From Lentisphaerae bacterium GWF2_57_35 (GTDB lineage Bacteria; Verrucomicrobiota; Kiritimatiellia; CAIQIC01; GWF2-57-35), in NCBI GenBank assembly GCA_001804865.1, contig MHBK01000027.1:1-64000 (forward strand): a stretch of DNA of 64,000 bases. Reading direction: 5' to 3'. Below are positions 44,919-54,836 of this stretch, in pieces. The notes beneath the pieces were generated by a model that was not told where the DNA came from, did no database searches, and saw only the letters and a program-made list of their open reading frames with translations. The stretch's first letter is position 1, and every line of letters starts with the position of its first letter. A program made the translations under genes and the position numbers.

Positions 44919-45674
44919 ATGCGTAAACCGATTGTAGCAGGTAATTGGAAGATGAATAAGACAGTGGCGGATGCCCTGTCGCTCGTGGAAGGTTTGAAGC
45001 GGGATTTGGCCGAATGCAAAAAGGTCGACGTGGTGCTTTGTCCTCCGTTCACCGCCTTGAAGGCCGTGGCCGATGCAGTGACCGGCACGCATATCGATGT
45101 AGGCGCGCAGAACATGCACTGGGAAAAATCCGGCGCCTTCACCGGCGAAGTCTCTGCCGAGATGCTTCGCGAACTGTATTGCCATTACGTCATTCTGGGC
45201 CACAGCGAACGCCGCCAGTACTTCCATGAGACCGACGAGATCGTCAACAAGAAGACCAAGGCGGCCTTGGCGGCCAACCTGCACCCGATCGTTTGCGTGG
45301 GCGAACTGTTGGAGCAGCGCGAATCCGGCAAGACCGAAGAAGTGATCGAAAAGCAGGTGCGCGGCAGTCTCGCGGGCTTGAGCTCCAAGGAATTGCTCGA
45401 CACCGTCGTCGCCTATGAGCCCGTCTGGGCCATCGGCACGGGCAAGACCGCTTCGCCGCAGCAGGCGCAGGATGTGCATGCTTTTATCCGCGGCATCCTG
45501 AAGGCGATTTCCGACGAGCATGTTGCACAGTCCGTCCGAATTCAGTATGGTGGAAGCGTGAAAGCTTCGAATGCGAAGGAATTGTTCCACATGCCGGACA
45601 TCGACGGCGGATTGATCGGCGGCGCCAGCCTTGAGCCGCGGTCGTTCATCGAAATTGTTCAAGGCGCGTTTTAA
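44919..45674 (+). CDS. tpiA: Triosephosphate isomerase
   Basis: 251 residues. 'RKPIVAGNWKMNKTVADALS' (catalytic Lys), 'ILGHSERRQYFHETDEI' (His) and 'VVAYEPVWAIGTGKTASPQQ' (Glu) are present. Interconverts dihydroxyacetone phosphate and glyceraldehyde 3-phosphate. 22 bp after pgk; co-transcribed with secG downstream. Confidence 0.98.
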   Translation: MRKPIVAGNWKMNKTVADALSLVEGLKRDLAECKKVDVVLCPPFTALKAVADAVTGTHIDVGAQNMHWEKSGAFTGEVSAEMLRELYCHYVILGHSERRQYFHETDEIVNKKTKAALAANLHPIVCVGELLEQRESGKTEEVIEKQVRGSLAGLSSKELLDTVVAYEPVWAIGTGKTASPQQAQDVHAFIRGILKAISDEHVAQSVRIQYGGSVKASNAKELFHMPDIDGGLIGGASLEPRSFIEIVQGAF

Positions 45675-45695
45675 TAAGAAAGTGCGGGTTGGATT

Positions 45696-46172
45696 ATGGG
45701 AATATTAACTGCCGTTTTAGTGGCCGTGGAAGTGATTGTTAGCTTCCTGTTGATTGTGCTTATCCTCGTTCAGAAAACCAAAAGTGAAGGACTCGGACTG
45801 GCTTTTGGGTCGGGTGTGGGCGAGACGTTGTTCGGGTCCCGGGCCGGAAATGTCCTGACGCGGATGACGATTGTCCTGGCGGTGATATTCCTGGCGAATA
45901 CGCTGTTGCTGGGAATTGTGTTTTCCGGCAAGCGCGGACGGGAATCGCTGATGAGCCAATCCGCTCCGATGGCTGCCCCTCAACAACCGGCCCCGATGGG
46001 TGGGGCGCCTGCCTCGGCTCCGTCTGCCGGCGCTCCGACGTTGCCGGGCGCGCCGTTTGACGATCAGGGCTCCGTTGCGCCGGCGCAGCCGGCGCCGGTC
46101 GTGGAAGCTCCTGTCGCCGAGCCGGTGGCCGCCCCCGTTGCGGCGCCTGTGGAAGAAACGCCTCAGCCCTGA
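45696..46172 (+). CDS. secG: Preprotein translocase subunit SecG
   Basis: 158 residues. Two membrane helices (about 3-25 and 55-77) flank the conserved 'LVQKTKSEGLGLAFGSGVGE' and 'TLFGSRAGNVLTRMTI' loop. The C-terminal ~75 residues are a Pro/Ala-rich cytoplasmic tail not needed for the family, as in other PVC bacteria. Accessory subunit of the SecYEG channel. The tpiA-secG order is common in bacteria. Confidence 0.92.
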   Translation: MGILTAVLVAVEVIVSFLLIVLILVQKTKSEGLGLAFGSGVGETLFGSRAGNVLTRMTIVLAVIFLANTLLLGIVFSGKRGRESLMSQSAPMAAPQQPAPMGGAPASAPSAGAPTLPGAPFDDQGSVAPAQPAPVVEAPVAEPVAAPVAAPVEETPQP

Positions 46173-46197
46173 CGGCCTGTTCAGGATGAATAATTCA

Positions 46198-46240
46198 AAA
46201 GCACCCCTTCGTGTTCTACGCGAAGGGGTGCTTTGTTTTT
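46198..46240 (+). terminator. Strong intrinsic terminator of the gap-secG operon
   Basis: 14-bp perfect stem (AAAGCACCCCTTCG and complement) with a 9-nt loop, followed by GTTTTTT. It lies 26 bp after the secG stop. Confidence 0.93.
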
Positions 46241-46256
46241 TATCCAAGACGGAAAG

Positions 46257-46335
46257 AAACATCGAACATCGAACGAAAGGCCGATATTTTCCTTCGTTCG
46301 ATGTTCGATGTTCGATGTTGGTTGTTCGATGTTTG
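46257..46335. repeat. ATCGAACA short-period repeat with inverted arms
   Basis: Left arm 46257-46280 (AAACATCGAACATCGAACGA and on) and right arm 46291-46335 (TTCGTTCGATGTTCGATGTT and on) are inverted repeats. The last part of the right arm supplies the start codon and first codons of the next gene. Confidence 0.8.
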
Positions 46336-48129
46336 CTTGTATTTTTGATTCTTCTTTTAGCCGCTGGCTGCGGCCGTTCGGCTCTGCATCAACCCGAGAC
46401 CCGCGGCGAGGCTGTTTACTACGGCGCGGCCGCCCGCATCCGCGGTTTCGATCCCGTTAAAGCAGGAGACGTGGCGTCCTCGTTGGCTATCAGCAAAGTC
46501 TATGAAGGTTTGCTTCAATACGCCTATCTCGAACGTCCTTATTGCGTGGAGCCCTTGTTAGCCGAGGCGCTTCCTGAAGTGTCCGCCGATGGGTTGACTT
46601 ATACCTTCCGAATTCGAAAAGGCCTGTTTTTCCAGGACGATCCCTGCTTTGCGGCCACAGCGGGCAAGGGCCGGGAACTGACGGCAGAAGATTTTGTCTA
46701 TTCGATCAAACGCTTGGCCGATGCCAAGAATGCTTCGTCGGGATACTGGACTTTCAACAACCGGATTGTTGGACTCGATGAATTCAGGGCCGCTTCATCC
46801 GGTCCCGAACCGACGGATTATGCCCGCGACGTGGAAGGGCTGCGGGCCTTGGACCGATACACGCTGCAATTCCGGTTGAAGGGGTTGTATCCCCAGTTGC
46901 TTTGGGTGTTGGCGATGCCCTATGTCGTGGCGGTTCCTTGCGAGGCCGTGGAGCATTATGGGCGGGAGTTTGTGAATCATCCAGTCGGGACCGGCCCCTT
47001 TATTCTTCAAAGCTACCGACAGAATTATCGCTATGAGTTCGTCCGAAATCCCAAATGGAAGGAAACCGGGCGCGTGGAGCTATTCCCTTCATCGGCAGCT
47101 CCCGGCGATTCTTCTGAGTTGCTGTCCGATGCCGGGCGGCAGGTCCCATTTCTCGATCGCATCGTACAGTACGTGGTCGAAGACGCCTCTACGTCGTGGC
47201 TGATGTTCCTGACGGGCGGCTTGGAATCGGCAGAAATCGCGCGCGATAATTGGGATGCCGTTTTTAACGAAGCCCGGCAACTGAATGCCGACTTGGAAGA
47301 GCGGGGGATTGAGTTGATCACGGCGCCGACGTTGGATGTGTATTTTACCGGCTTCAACATGGACGATCCCATCGTAGGCCGCAACAAAAAGCTCCGCCAG
47401 GCGATGTCCTGTGCGTTCGATACCGAGGCTTGGATTCAATTCCAAAGCGGCCGCGTGCGCCGCCCGAACGGCCCGATTCCTCCCGGCGTGGCCGGCTACT
47501 CGGATCGAGAAGCGCCATTCTCCTTCGATTTGGACCGCGCCCGGAAGTTACTCGCCGAGGCCGGATATCCTGAGGGGAAAGATCCTGCGACCGACCGACG
47601 CCTGCAATTGACCCTGGAAATTGGCTCGGCCGACAATCCCGAATTCCGGCAGGCCGTGGAGTTGTTTGCCCATTTCATGGAGCGCATTGGGATCGTGATC
47701 CGGCCCAGCTACAACAACCGGCCTTCGTTCTTCGAGAAGCTGGAACGCCGCCAGGCGCAGATGTTTAATCTGTCCTGGATTGCGGATTATCCTGATGCCG
47801 AGAATTTCCTGCAGCTCTTTTACAGCCCCAACAGCTCGCCGGGACCCAATCGAGCCAATTACTCCAATCCCCAATTCGATCAGCTCTACGAAAAGGCCCG
47901 CACCTTGACCGACGGACCGGAGCGTACGGAGCTGTATCGCCAAATGGCCGATTTGGTGGTGGAGGACGCCCCCTGGATCTTCACTTCCAACCCCTTAGCC
48001 TACGTGCTTCACCATCAATGGTTGAAGAATTATAAGTATCACGATTTTCCGTATGGTATGTTTAAATACTATAAAGTGGATACGGTTCAGCGGGCGGAGT
48101 GGAAAGTAACCACGAATGAACACGAATAA
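46315..48129 (+). CDS. Peptide-binding lipoprotein of an ABC transporter (SBP family 5)
   Basis: 604 residues from ATG 46315. Signal MLVVRCLLVFLILLLAAGC has the lipobox LAAGC, so Cys19 should be lipidated. The body is a family 5 solute-binding protein: 'GFDPVKAGDVASSLAISKVY', 'YCVEPLLAEALPEVSADGLT', 'TAEDFVYSIKRLADAKN', 'GTGPFILQSYRQNYRYEFVR' and the 'QAMSCAFDTEAWI' region. The start codon and residues 1-6 come from the ATCGAACA repeat, and the last residues ('KVTTNEHE') plus stop from another repeat at 48107. It probably feeds the permease pair at 56537-58752. Confidence 0.85.
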   Translation: MLVVRCLLVFLILLLAAGCGRSALHQPETRGEAVYYGAAARIRGFDPVKAGDVASSLAISKVYEGLLQYAYLERPYCVEPLLAEALPEVSADGLTYTFRIRKGLFFQDDPCFAATAGKGRELTAEDFVYSIKRLADAKNASSGYWTFNNRIVGLDEFRAASSGPEPTDYARDVEGLRALDRYTLQFRLKGLYPQLLWVLAMPYVVAVPCEAVEHYGREFVNHPVGTGPFILQSYRQNYRYEFVRNPKWKETGRVELFPSSAAPGDSSELLSDAGRQVPFLDRIVQYVVEDASTSWLMFLTGGLESAEIARDNWDAVFNEARQLNADLEERGIELITAPTLDVYFTGFNMDDPIVGRNKKLRQAMSCAFDTEAWIQFQSGRVRRPNGPIPPGVAGYSDREAPFSFDLDRARKLLAEAGYPEGKDPATDRRLQLTLEIGSADNPEFRQAVELFAHFMERIGIVIRPSYNNRPSFFEKLERRQAQMFNLSWIADYPDAENFLQLFYSPNSSPGPNRANYSNPQFDQLYEKARTLTDGPERTELYRQMADLVVEDAPWIFTSNPLAYVLHHQWLKNYKYHDFPYGMFKYYKVDTVQRAEWKVTTNEHE

Positions 48130-48191
48130 ACACGAATTAAAGATTTTGAATCTGTCCTATATTCGTGTCTATTCGTGTTCATTCGTGGTTA
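48107..48191. repeat. ACGAATGAAC short-period repeat hairpin
   Basis: Left arm TAACCACGAATGAACACGAA and on (48107-48139) pairs with the right arm ending in TTCGTGTTCATTCGTGGTTA (to 48191), a stem of about 30 bp with few mismatches. It ends the upstream lipoprotein frame and lies 28 bp before the next start codon. It may limit read-through or protect RNA ends. Confidence 0.85.
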
Positions 48192-48219
48192 AAAAATCTT
48201 CATTGGCGGAAGGGATGCT

Positions 48220-49986
48220 ATGAAACTTAAAATAATGGTTCTCGGTGTATTGTTGACGGGTATTGCGATGGGGGACGAGACGTTTCCTAAGGAGGGGTGG
48301 AAAGAAGGGCCGAATCCCTTCGCGAGTCCCGATGCCGTGGTGGGCGGGGAGTTTGTGATCTCGGCCGGGCCTTATACAAAGAGCTTCAATTATTACCTCG
48401 ATCAAACCGTCACCTCGGCGGAGCTGTTCGGCGCGATGTACGAAACCTTGCTTTCACAGCATCCGCTGACGCTCGAATTCGATCCGGGACTGGCCCATCG
48501 TTGGACGATTTCCGACGATAAAAAAACCTTCACGTTTTGGATCGATCCCGAGGCGCGCTGGAGCGACGGCAAACCGGTCACGCCTGAGGATGTGAAATGG
48601 ACGTATGAGACCGTGCTCGACCCCAAGAACCTGACGGGTCCGCACAAGATCGCGCTGGAGCGTTTTCAGCCGCCCGAAGTCGTGGACGAGCATTCCATTC
48701 GCTTCACTGCGAAGGAAGTCCACTGGGAAAACCTGATGGCTTTGGCCGGTCTGCAAATCCTTCCTAAGCACGCTTACGAAAAAGCCGATTTCAACAAGAT
48801 CAACTTCGAGTTCCCCGTGGTCTCCGGCCTGTACAAGCTGGGGGAATTGAAGGAAGGCTTCTATGTGCTGCTGGAGCGGCGCGGCGATTGGTGGGCGAAA
48901 GATCGCCCGCGCGCCATGGGCATCGGCAATTTCGAGCGGCTGAAATATCGGTTCTTCATGGAAGACGACAACGCCTTCGAAGCCTTCAAGAAAGGCGAGA
49001 TCGATTATTATCCGGTCTATGCCGCGCATCGTTGGGCCACACAGACCTCTGGCGAAAAGTTCGACAAGAATTGGATCGTCAAACAGGCGGTCTACAACTA
49101 CAACCCCATAGGGTTTCAAGGCTTTGCCATCAACTTGCGCCGCGCGCCCTTCGACGATGTGCGAATTCGACAGGCGCTGGCCTTTTTGCTCAATCGCGAA
49201 AAGATGAACCGAACTTTGATGTACGACGCCTATTTCCTGCAGCGTTCCTATTTTGAAGATCTCTACAGCAAGGACAACCCGTGCCGAAACACGATGTATG
49301 CTTACGACAAGGAGCAGGCCCGCAAGCTTCTCGCCGAAGCCGGATGGGCCGCCAATCCGAAGACCGGCCTGCTGGAGAAAGAGGGGAAGCCGTTTGTCAT
49401 CCGGTTCCTGGCGCGTTCCGCCACCGAAGATAAATTCCTGGCCATCTACGAAGAAGACTTGAAGGATGTCGGCATCAAGATCGAGATCGTTAAAAAGGAT
49501 TGGGCCGCCTGGAGCAAGGACATGGACACGTATAATTTCGACATGACCTGGGCCTCCTGGAGCGCCGGCATTTTCAAGAATCCCGAATCGATGTGGCTTT
49601 CGACCGAGGCGGATCGCCCGTCGGGACAAAATATCACGGGGTACAAGAACCCCAAGGTCGACGAACTGATTGCCAAACAACGAACCATTTTCGATGTGGC
49701 CGAACGGCATGAAATTGTCCGGGAGATCGACCAGTTGATCAGCGCGGATGTCCCGTACATTCTGCTCTGGAACCTGAATTATCGTCGGCTCCTGTACTGG
49801 AACAAATTCGGCATGCCTCCGACGGTTCTGGGCAAATACGGCGACGAACGCGCCGCCTACTGGCTCTGGTGGCACGACGAAGACGCCGTCGCCGATTTCG
49901 AACAAGCGATGGAAACGGGCTCTGCCCTGCCGCGCAAACCGGCGAAGCTGGTGTTCGATGAAGTGTTCAAGAGCGGAGCAAAATAG
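48220..49986 (+). CDS. YejA-like peptide-binding protein
   Basis: 588 residues. Signal peptide residues 1-18 (MKLKIMVLGVLLTGIAMG) without a lipobox. The YejA-type features are 'SAELFGAMYETLLSQHPLTL', 'WIDPEARWSDGKPVTPEDVK', 'LPKHAYEKADFNKINFEFPV', 'NFERLKYRFFMEDDNAFEAF' and 'HRWATQTSGEKFDKNWIVKQ'. Periplasmic receptor for peptides or peptide-like antibiotics of the microcin C type. Its permeases are probably the following YejB/YejE-like genes (50977-53618). Confidence 0.85.
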   Translation: MKLKIMVLGVLLTGIAMGDETFPKEGWKEGPNPFASPDAVVGGEFVISAGPYTKSFNYYLDQTVTSAELFGAMYETLLSQHPLTLEFDPGLAHRWTISDDKKTFTFWIDPEARWSDGKPVTPEDVKWTYETVLDPKNLTGPHKIALERFQPPEVVDEHSIRFTAKEVHWENLMALAGLQILPKHAYEKADFNKINFEFPVVSGLYKLGELKEGFYVLLERRGDWWAKDRPRAMGIGNFERLKYRFFMEDDNAFEAFKKGEIDYYPVYAAHRWATQTSGEKFDKNWIVKQAVYNYNPIGFQGFAINLRRAPFDDVRIRQALAFLLNREKMNRTLMYDAYFLQRSYFEDLYSKDNPCRNTMYAYDKEQARKLLAEAGWAANPKTGLLEKEGKPFVIRFLARSATEDKFLAIYEEDLKDVGIKIEIVKKDWAAWSKDMDTYNFDMTWASWSAGIFKNPESMWLSTEADRPSGQNITGYKNPKVDELIAKQRTIFDVAERHEIVREIDQLISADVPYILLWNLNYRRLLYWNKFGMPPTVLGKYGDERAAYWLWWHDEDAVADFEQAMETGSALPRKPAKLVFDEVFKSGAK

Positions 49987-50034
49987 GGCTAAAGTTGGAC
50001 AATGGCTTCGCTGCTGGTTGCCTCTTTGAAGCAT

Positions 50035-50056
50035 GGACGCGAGCAGAGTCGCGTCC
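50035..50056. repeat. GC-rich hairpin after the YejA-like gene
   Basis: Stem GGACGCGA / TCGCGTCC with a 6-nt loop, about 50 bp after the stop. It is followed by GTCGTGGGTAGGGC, also found at 19224. Confidence 0.55.
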
Positions 50057-50124
50057 CTGCCTTTCTTTGTCGTGGGTAGGGCTCTCACGCCGCTGAGCGC
50101 CTCTTCGAAAGTATTCTTTGCTAT

Positions 50125-50160
50125 TTGACGGTAATACAGTAATACGGTTATATTGTAAGC
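50125..50160 (+). promoter_or_regulatory. vapBC-type promoter, probably giving a leaderless mRNA
   Basis: TTGACG (50125-50130), 18-bp spacer, TATATT (50149-50154). The start codon is at 50161, only 7 nt after the -10 box, so transcription should begin at or next to the A of ATG. The spacer has the direct repeat TAATACAG/TAATACGG, a candidate autorepressor site. Confidence 0.7.
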
Positions 50161-50451
50161 ATGAAAGCAACAATCGATATTCCTGACGATATTTACCGCA
50201 AGGTCAAAGCCAAAAGCGCATTGGAAGGCCGTGCCGTTCGCGAGGTAGCCATCGGTTTGTTCCAGGATTGGGTGGAGAAGCCGGAAGTTGCAAAAGCGCC
50301 TGATAATTTCCGACGGACGAAAGCGGAGGAATCAACGCCTGCCTGGTTTGGTTGTCTGAACAAGTATGCGAAGAACGCAAAAGGGCGCCATGATATGGAG
50401 TCAATCCGTAAGAGCATTGCGCGGGGTATTGCCCAGGATCGCAAGCTATGA
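50161..50451 (+). CDS. Ribbon-helix-helix antitoxin (VapB-like)
   Basis: 96 residues. N-terminal 'MKATIDIPDDIYRKVKAKSA' is the ribbon-helix-helix DNA-binding part; the remainder is a charged toxin-binding tail. No Shine-Dalgarno sequence precedes it. It overlaps the toxin gene by 4 bp (ATGA). First antitoxin interrupting the peptide transporter locus. Confidence 0.85.
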   Translation: MKATIDIPDDIYRKVKAKSALEGRAVREVAIGLFQDWVEKPEVAKAPDNFRRTKAEESTPAWFGCLNKYAKNAKGRHDMESIRKSIARGIAQDRKL

Positions 50452-50849
50452 AAATAGGATTAGATACCTCCGTTGTCGTGCGATTGATCTGTGGCGAACC
50501 GCGGGAGCTGGCCGAGTCTGCTTTGCACCTGATGATGCGCTTGAAAGAACAATCGGGGAGAGCTATCGTTTCTGATCTTGTTGTGGCGGAGTCGTATTAT
50601 GCTCTTCAGCATCATTACGGCGTTTCCAAAGCGGATGCGCTGGCTGCGTTGAAGAGTTTATTTGACTGGGAGGCCGTCGAATGTTTGGGGGAAGCTTCGA
50701 AGATCCTTGCCCTTGCGAGGCTGGCTCGCGCTAATCCGGGCTTTGTGGATCGGGTGATTCATCAACAATATTTGATCGGAGGTGCGGATGAAGTGGCCAC
50801 CTTTGAGAAATCTGCCAAGTCTCTCTCTCATATCAAATTAGTGGAGTAA
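50448..50849 (+). CDS. PIN-domain toxin (VapC-like)
   Basis: 133 residues. Acidic PIN residues: Asp6 in 'IGLDTSVVVRL', Glu in 'LVVAESYYALQHH' and Asp in 'NPGFVDRVIHQQY'. The last acidic position lies in 'ATFEKSAKSL', with Glu instead of the usual Asp. VapC toxins are Mg-dependent endoribonucleases, often acting on tRNA. Translationally coupled to its antitoxin. Confidence 0.87.
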   Translation: MKIGLDTSVVVRLICGEPRELAESALHLMMRLKEQSGRAIVSDLVVAESYYALQHHYGVSKADALAALKSLFDWEAVECLGEASKILALARLARANPGFVDRVIHQQYLIGGADEVATFEKSAKSLSHIKLVE

Positions 50850-50976
50850 AGGGAATCCGTGGGTAGATCGAAGAGCTTTACAGCTCGATGGACAAAAAAC
50901 TGTTTTCCGTACGATGTTTTCTCCCTGAGAAGGTTTCCTCCAACAAATCGAATAACAACAGAGCGCCCGTTGAAAC

Positions 50977-52017
50977 ATGGATAGATTAGCCTATTTTATT
51001 CGTCGCTTGCTGCTCATGATCCCGACCTTCCTCGGGATCACGTTCATTTGTTTTGCCCTGTGCCAGGTAGTGCCGGGCGGGCCGGTGGAGCAGATGGTCA
51101 TGCGCATGAAGGGAATCGGCGAGGGGAACATGGCGAGGGGCCCTTCACAGGGGGCATCGATTTCGCCGGAGCAACGCAAGGCGCTGGAAGCTCATTTTGG
51201 CTTCGATAAGCCTTTGCCCCAACGCTATTGGAAGTGGCTGGTGCACGACCGGATCGGCCTGCGCGTGGAATCCTTCATGTATCCCAATAAAACGGTCTGG
51301 CAATTGATCGTGCAGCGCTTCCCGGTTTCTTTGACGTTTGGAATCACGGGTTTTCTGCTGAGTTATCTGATCTGTATCCCGTTAGGCATCGCCAAGGCGC
51401 TCAAGCACGGCTCCGGATTCGATATGATTTCCAGTGTGATCGTTTTCGTGGGGTACGCCATACCGGCGTTTGCGTTCGGCATGTTGTTGAAGATGTTTTT
51501 CTCGGGGACGACCGAAGGCTTCTGGGATATTTTCCCGGTGGCCGGTTTTTATTCGGCCCATTTCGATCTGCTCTCTCCGATGGACAAGGCCAAGGATATC
51601 TTCATGCACATGTTTCTGCCGGTGCTCTGCTACGTCATCGGAGGTTTTGCCGTGCTGACGCTGCTGATGAAGAACTCGCTGATGGAGCAAATTGGCCAGG
51701 ATTACATCCGGACGGTTCTCGCCAAGGGCGGTACGTTGCGCCGCGCGATTTGGGGGCATGCCTTTCGAAATGCGCTCGTTCCGATCGCGACAGGGTTCGG
51801 CGGCGTGCTGACGATCATGTTTGCAGGATCGGTGCTCATCGAAAAAGTTTTTGAAATTCGGGGCATGGGGTTGCTTAGTCTCGAAGCGATTGTCGGCCGC
51901 GATTACATGGTGTTTATGGGCATTTTGGCCACGACGTCCATTCTGGGGCTTCTGGGACGGATTCTATCCGATTTCTGTTATGTGTTGATCGATCCCCGCA
52001 TCAGTTTTCATAAATGA
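50977..52017 (+). CDS. YejB/OppB-like ABC permease
   Basis: 346 residues, six membrane segments. 'LLLMIPTFLGITFICFALCQ', 'VVPGGPVEQMVMRMKGIG' and 'LEAHFGFDKPLPQRYWKWLV' are specific to YejB-type permeases. The EAA loop 'DYIRTVLAKGGTLRRAIWGH' contacts the ATPase. It overlaps the next permease start by 4 bp. Imports peptides with the YejA-like receptor. Confidence 0.9.
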   Translation: MDRLAYFIRRLLLMIPTFLGITFICFALCQVVPGGPVEQMVMRMKGIGEGNMARGPSQGASISPEQRKALEAHFGFDKPLPQRYWKWLVHDRIGLRVESFMYPNKTVWQLIVQRFPVSLTFGITGFLLSYLICIPLGIAKALKHGSGFDMISSVIVFVGYAIPAFAFGMLLKMFFSGTTEGFWDIFPVAGFYSAHFDLLSPMDKAKDIFMHMFLPVLCYVIGGFAVLTLLMKNSLMEQIGQDYIRTVLAKGGTLRRAIWGHAFRNALVPIATGFGGVLTIMFAGSVLIEKVFEIRGMGLLSLEAIVGRDYMVFMGILATTSILGLLGRILSDFCYVLIDPRISFHK

Positions 52018-53618
52018 AATTATTTCATCCATCGACTTGGCTGGACCCGGTCACGCGGAAACGCCTGCGGCGATTCCGGGAGTTGAAGCGCGCCTGGTGG
52101 TCGCTGTGGATTCTGCTGGTCATGTATGGAATCAGCTTGTGCGCCGAGGTGTTGTGCAACGACAAGCCGTTGGCCGTACATTTTAACGGGCAATGGTATT
52201 TTCCGATCGTTCGTTTTTATCCCGAGAGCACCTTCACCGGCAGCGGCCGCATGACCCGACCCGATTATAAGGAGCTGGCGACGCAACCGGAGTTTCTCGG
52301 TCATCCGGAGAATCGCCTCGTTTGGCCGCTGGTTCCGTACGGCCCGATGGAAATCATCCGGCCCGATCGAATCGTTCTGGCGAAGAAAGTGAAAGCGGTT
52401 TTCGTTCCGGAGCCCCGGGTGGGGACGGTGGATCTTCGCAGCGACGGGACCCTCGCGCGCCCTGTTTCAGCCGGCTTCTTTTTCGACAAGCCGGAATCCG
52501 AATTGGAGGGGCTGAGACTCGACGATTTATTCGCGGTCCCCGTGGAGTTTCGCGCGGCTGTGCAACAGCGTTTCGCCAATAATGCTGCGCCGGCTTTTCA
52601 GGCGACCGCCTCATCGGCATTCGGTAAGAAGGCGATTCTTGCGTTATCGCCTTTTCGCCCGCGCGCCCAGCCGCCTCGAACGGTCCGGGTGACTTTGCGG
52701 GAGAGCGGCATGGCAACGCTTCAGTCGGAATCTTTGATTTTCTCGACGAATTTAGTGCTGATGACGGGACCGGACGCTCTTTGGTCGCGGCTTGCTCCTG
52801 AAACCCGGCAGCAGGTGACCGAACGGGTTCGGGTACGCTTTGAAGGTGCGGCGGACGAGTTGAATTTGGCTTTGGATGGCCGTCCTTATCGAGTGCGTTT
52901 CGACCGGGAGGAAGTCCGCTTCCCGTTTCGCCCGGTGACGGGGCACCCGTTCGGACTCGACAGCGCCGGGCGCGACGTGCTGGCGCGGTTGTTCTACGGG
53001 CTGCGGACGTCGATGACCTTCGGTATTCTGCTGGTTATCGCCGCGATGGTGCTGGGGACGCTGATTGGCGCTGTGCAGGGATATTATGGCGGTCGCATTG
53101 ACTTGATCGGACAGCGCACGATCGAAATTTGGGAGTCCCTGCCATTTCTTTACATCATGATTTTGCTGGGGTCCGTTTATGGGCAAAGCTTCCTTTTGTT
53201 GTTGGTGGTCTATGGGATTTTCAACTGGATCGGCATTTCGTATTACATGCGCGCCGAATTTCTTCGCCTGCGCAAGCTGCCGTTTGTCGAAGCGGCCCGG
53301 TGTATGGGCTTGCCGTCGCGGAAGATTATTTTCCGCCACATTCTTCCGAATGCGCTGGTTCCGTTGATTACGTTCTTTCCGTTTTTGTTGGTGGGCGCGA
53401 TCGGGTCGCTGGCGGCGCTGGATTATTTAGGTTTCGGCCTGCCGCCGCCGACTCCGAGCTGGGGCGAACTGCTGTCGCAGGCTCAGGAATTTAGTTGGGC
53501 CTGGTGGCTGGTGTTATATCCGTCCTTGGCGCTATTTGTGGTGATGCTTTTGGGCGTATTTATTGGCGAAGGCGTGCGTAGCGCCTTCGATCCTCGGAAG
53601 GCGAGTCGTTTGGAGTAA
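52014..53618 (+). CDS. YejE/OppC-like ABC permease with a large extra domain
   Basis: 534 residues, compared with about 340 for YejE. The first membrane helix (about 31-50) is followed by a ~270-residue hydrophilic stretch that should lie outside the membrane. Five helices follow (about 330-525). 'GHPFGLDSAGRDVLARLFYG', 'SYYMRAEFLRLRKLPFVEAA' (EAA loop) and 'ILPNALVPLITFFPFLLVGA' are conserved. The extra domain has no recognised motif apart from repeated acidic and Arg residues. It may aid docking of the receptor. Confidence 0.85.
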   Translation: MKLFHPSTWLDPVTRKRLRRFRELKRAWWSLWILLVMYGISLCAEVLCNDKPLAVHFNGQWYFPIVRFYPESTFTGSGRMTRPDYKELATQPEFLGHPENRLVWPLVPYGPMEIIRPDRIVLAKKVKAVFVPEPRVGTVDLRSDGTLARPVSAGFFFDKPESELEGLRLDDLFAVPVEFRAAVQQRFANNAAPAFQATASSAFGKKAILALSPFRPRAQPPRTVRVTLRESGMATLQSESLIFSTNLVLMTGPDALWSRLAPETRQQVTERVRVRFEGAADELNLALDGRPYRVRFDREEVRFPFRPVTGHPFGLDSAGRDVLARLFYGLRTSMTFGILLVIAAMVLGTLIGAVQGYYGGRIDLIGQRTIEIWESLPFLYIMILLGSVYGQSFLLLLVVYGIFNWIGISYYMRAEFLRLRKLPFVEAARCMGLPSRKIIFRHILPNALVPLITFFPFLLVGAIGSLAALDYLGFGLPPPTPSWGELLSQAQEFSWAWWLVLYPSLALFVVMLLGVFIGEGVRSAFDPRKASRLE

Positions 53619-53621
53619 GGC

Positions 53622-54611
<990 letters not shown>

Positions 54612-54697
54612 CGACGTGAAAACGGCTCGCATCCCAAAACAGCGGTTGACGAAGTGATCTTTCAAACAAAGAAAACCGGTGACTAGGTCGTCCATAA

Positions 54698-54731
54698 CCC
54701 CCCATCACACTTCGCGAAGTGTGATGGGGGG
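54698..54731. repeat. 34-bp perfect palindrome
   Basis: Each half reads CCCCCCATCACACTTCG, joined without a spacer. In RNA it would form a stem of about 15 bp with a tiny loop. It lies 86 bp after oppD and before the second toxin-antitoxin module. There is no T-run; a G-run extends it on the right. Confidence 0.85.
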
Positions 54732-54836
54732 GGATTGCGCGTTCAAAGAAGGCGAAGAGAAATCGGGCTGGAGAGGGTTCGCATGCAGCGACGCGGTTTA
54801 GATCGCCGTTTTGCTGAAAAATTGCAGTTGGCCTCA

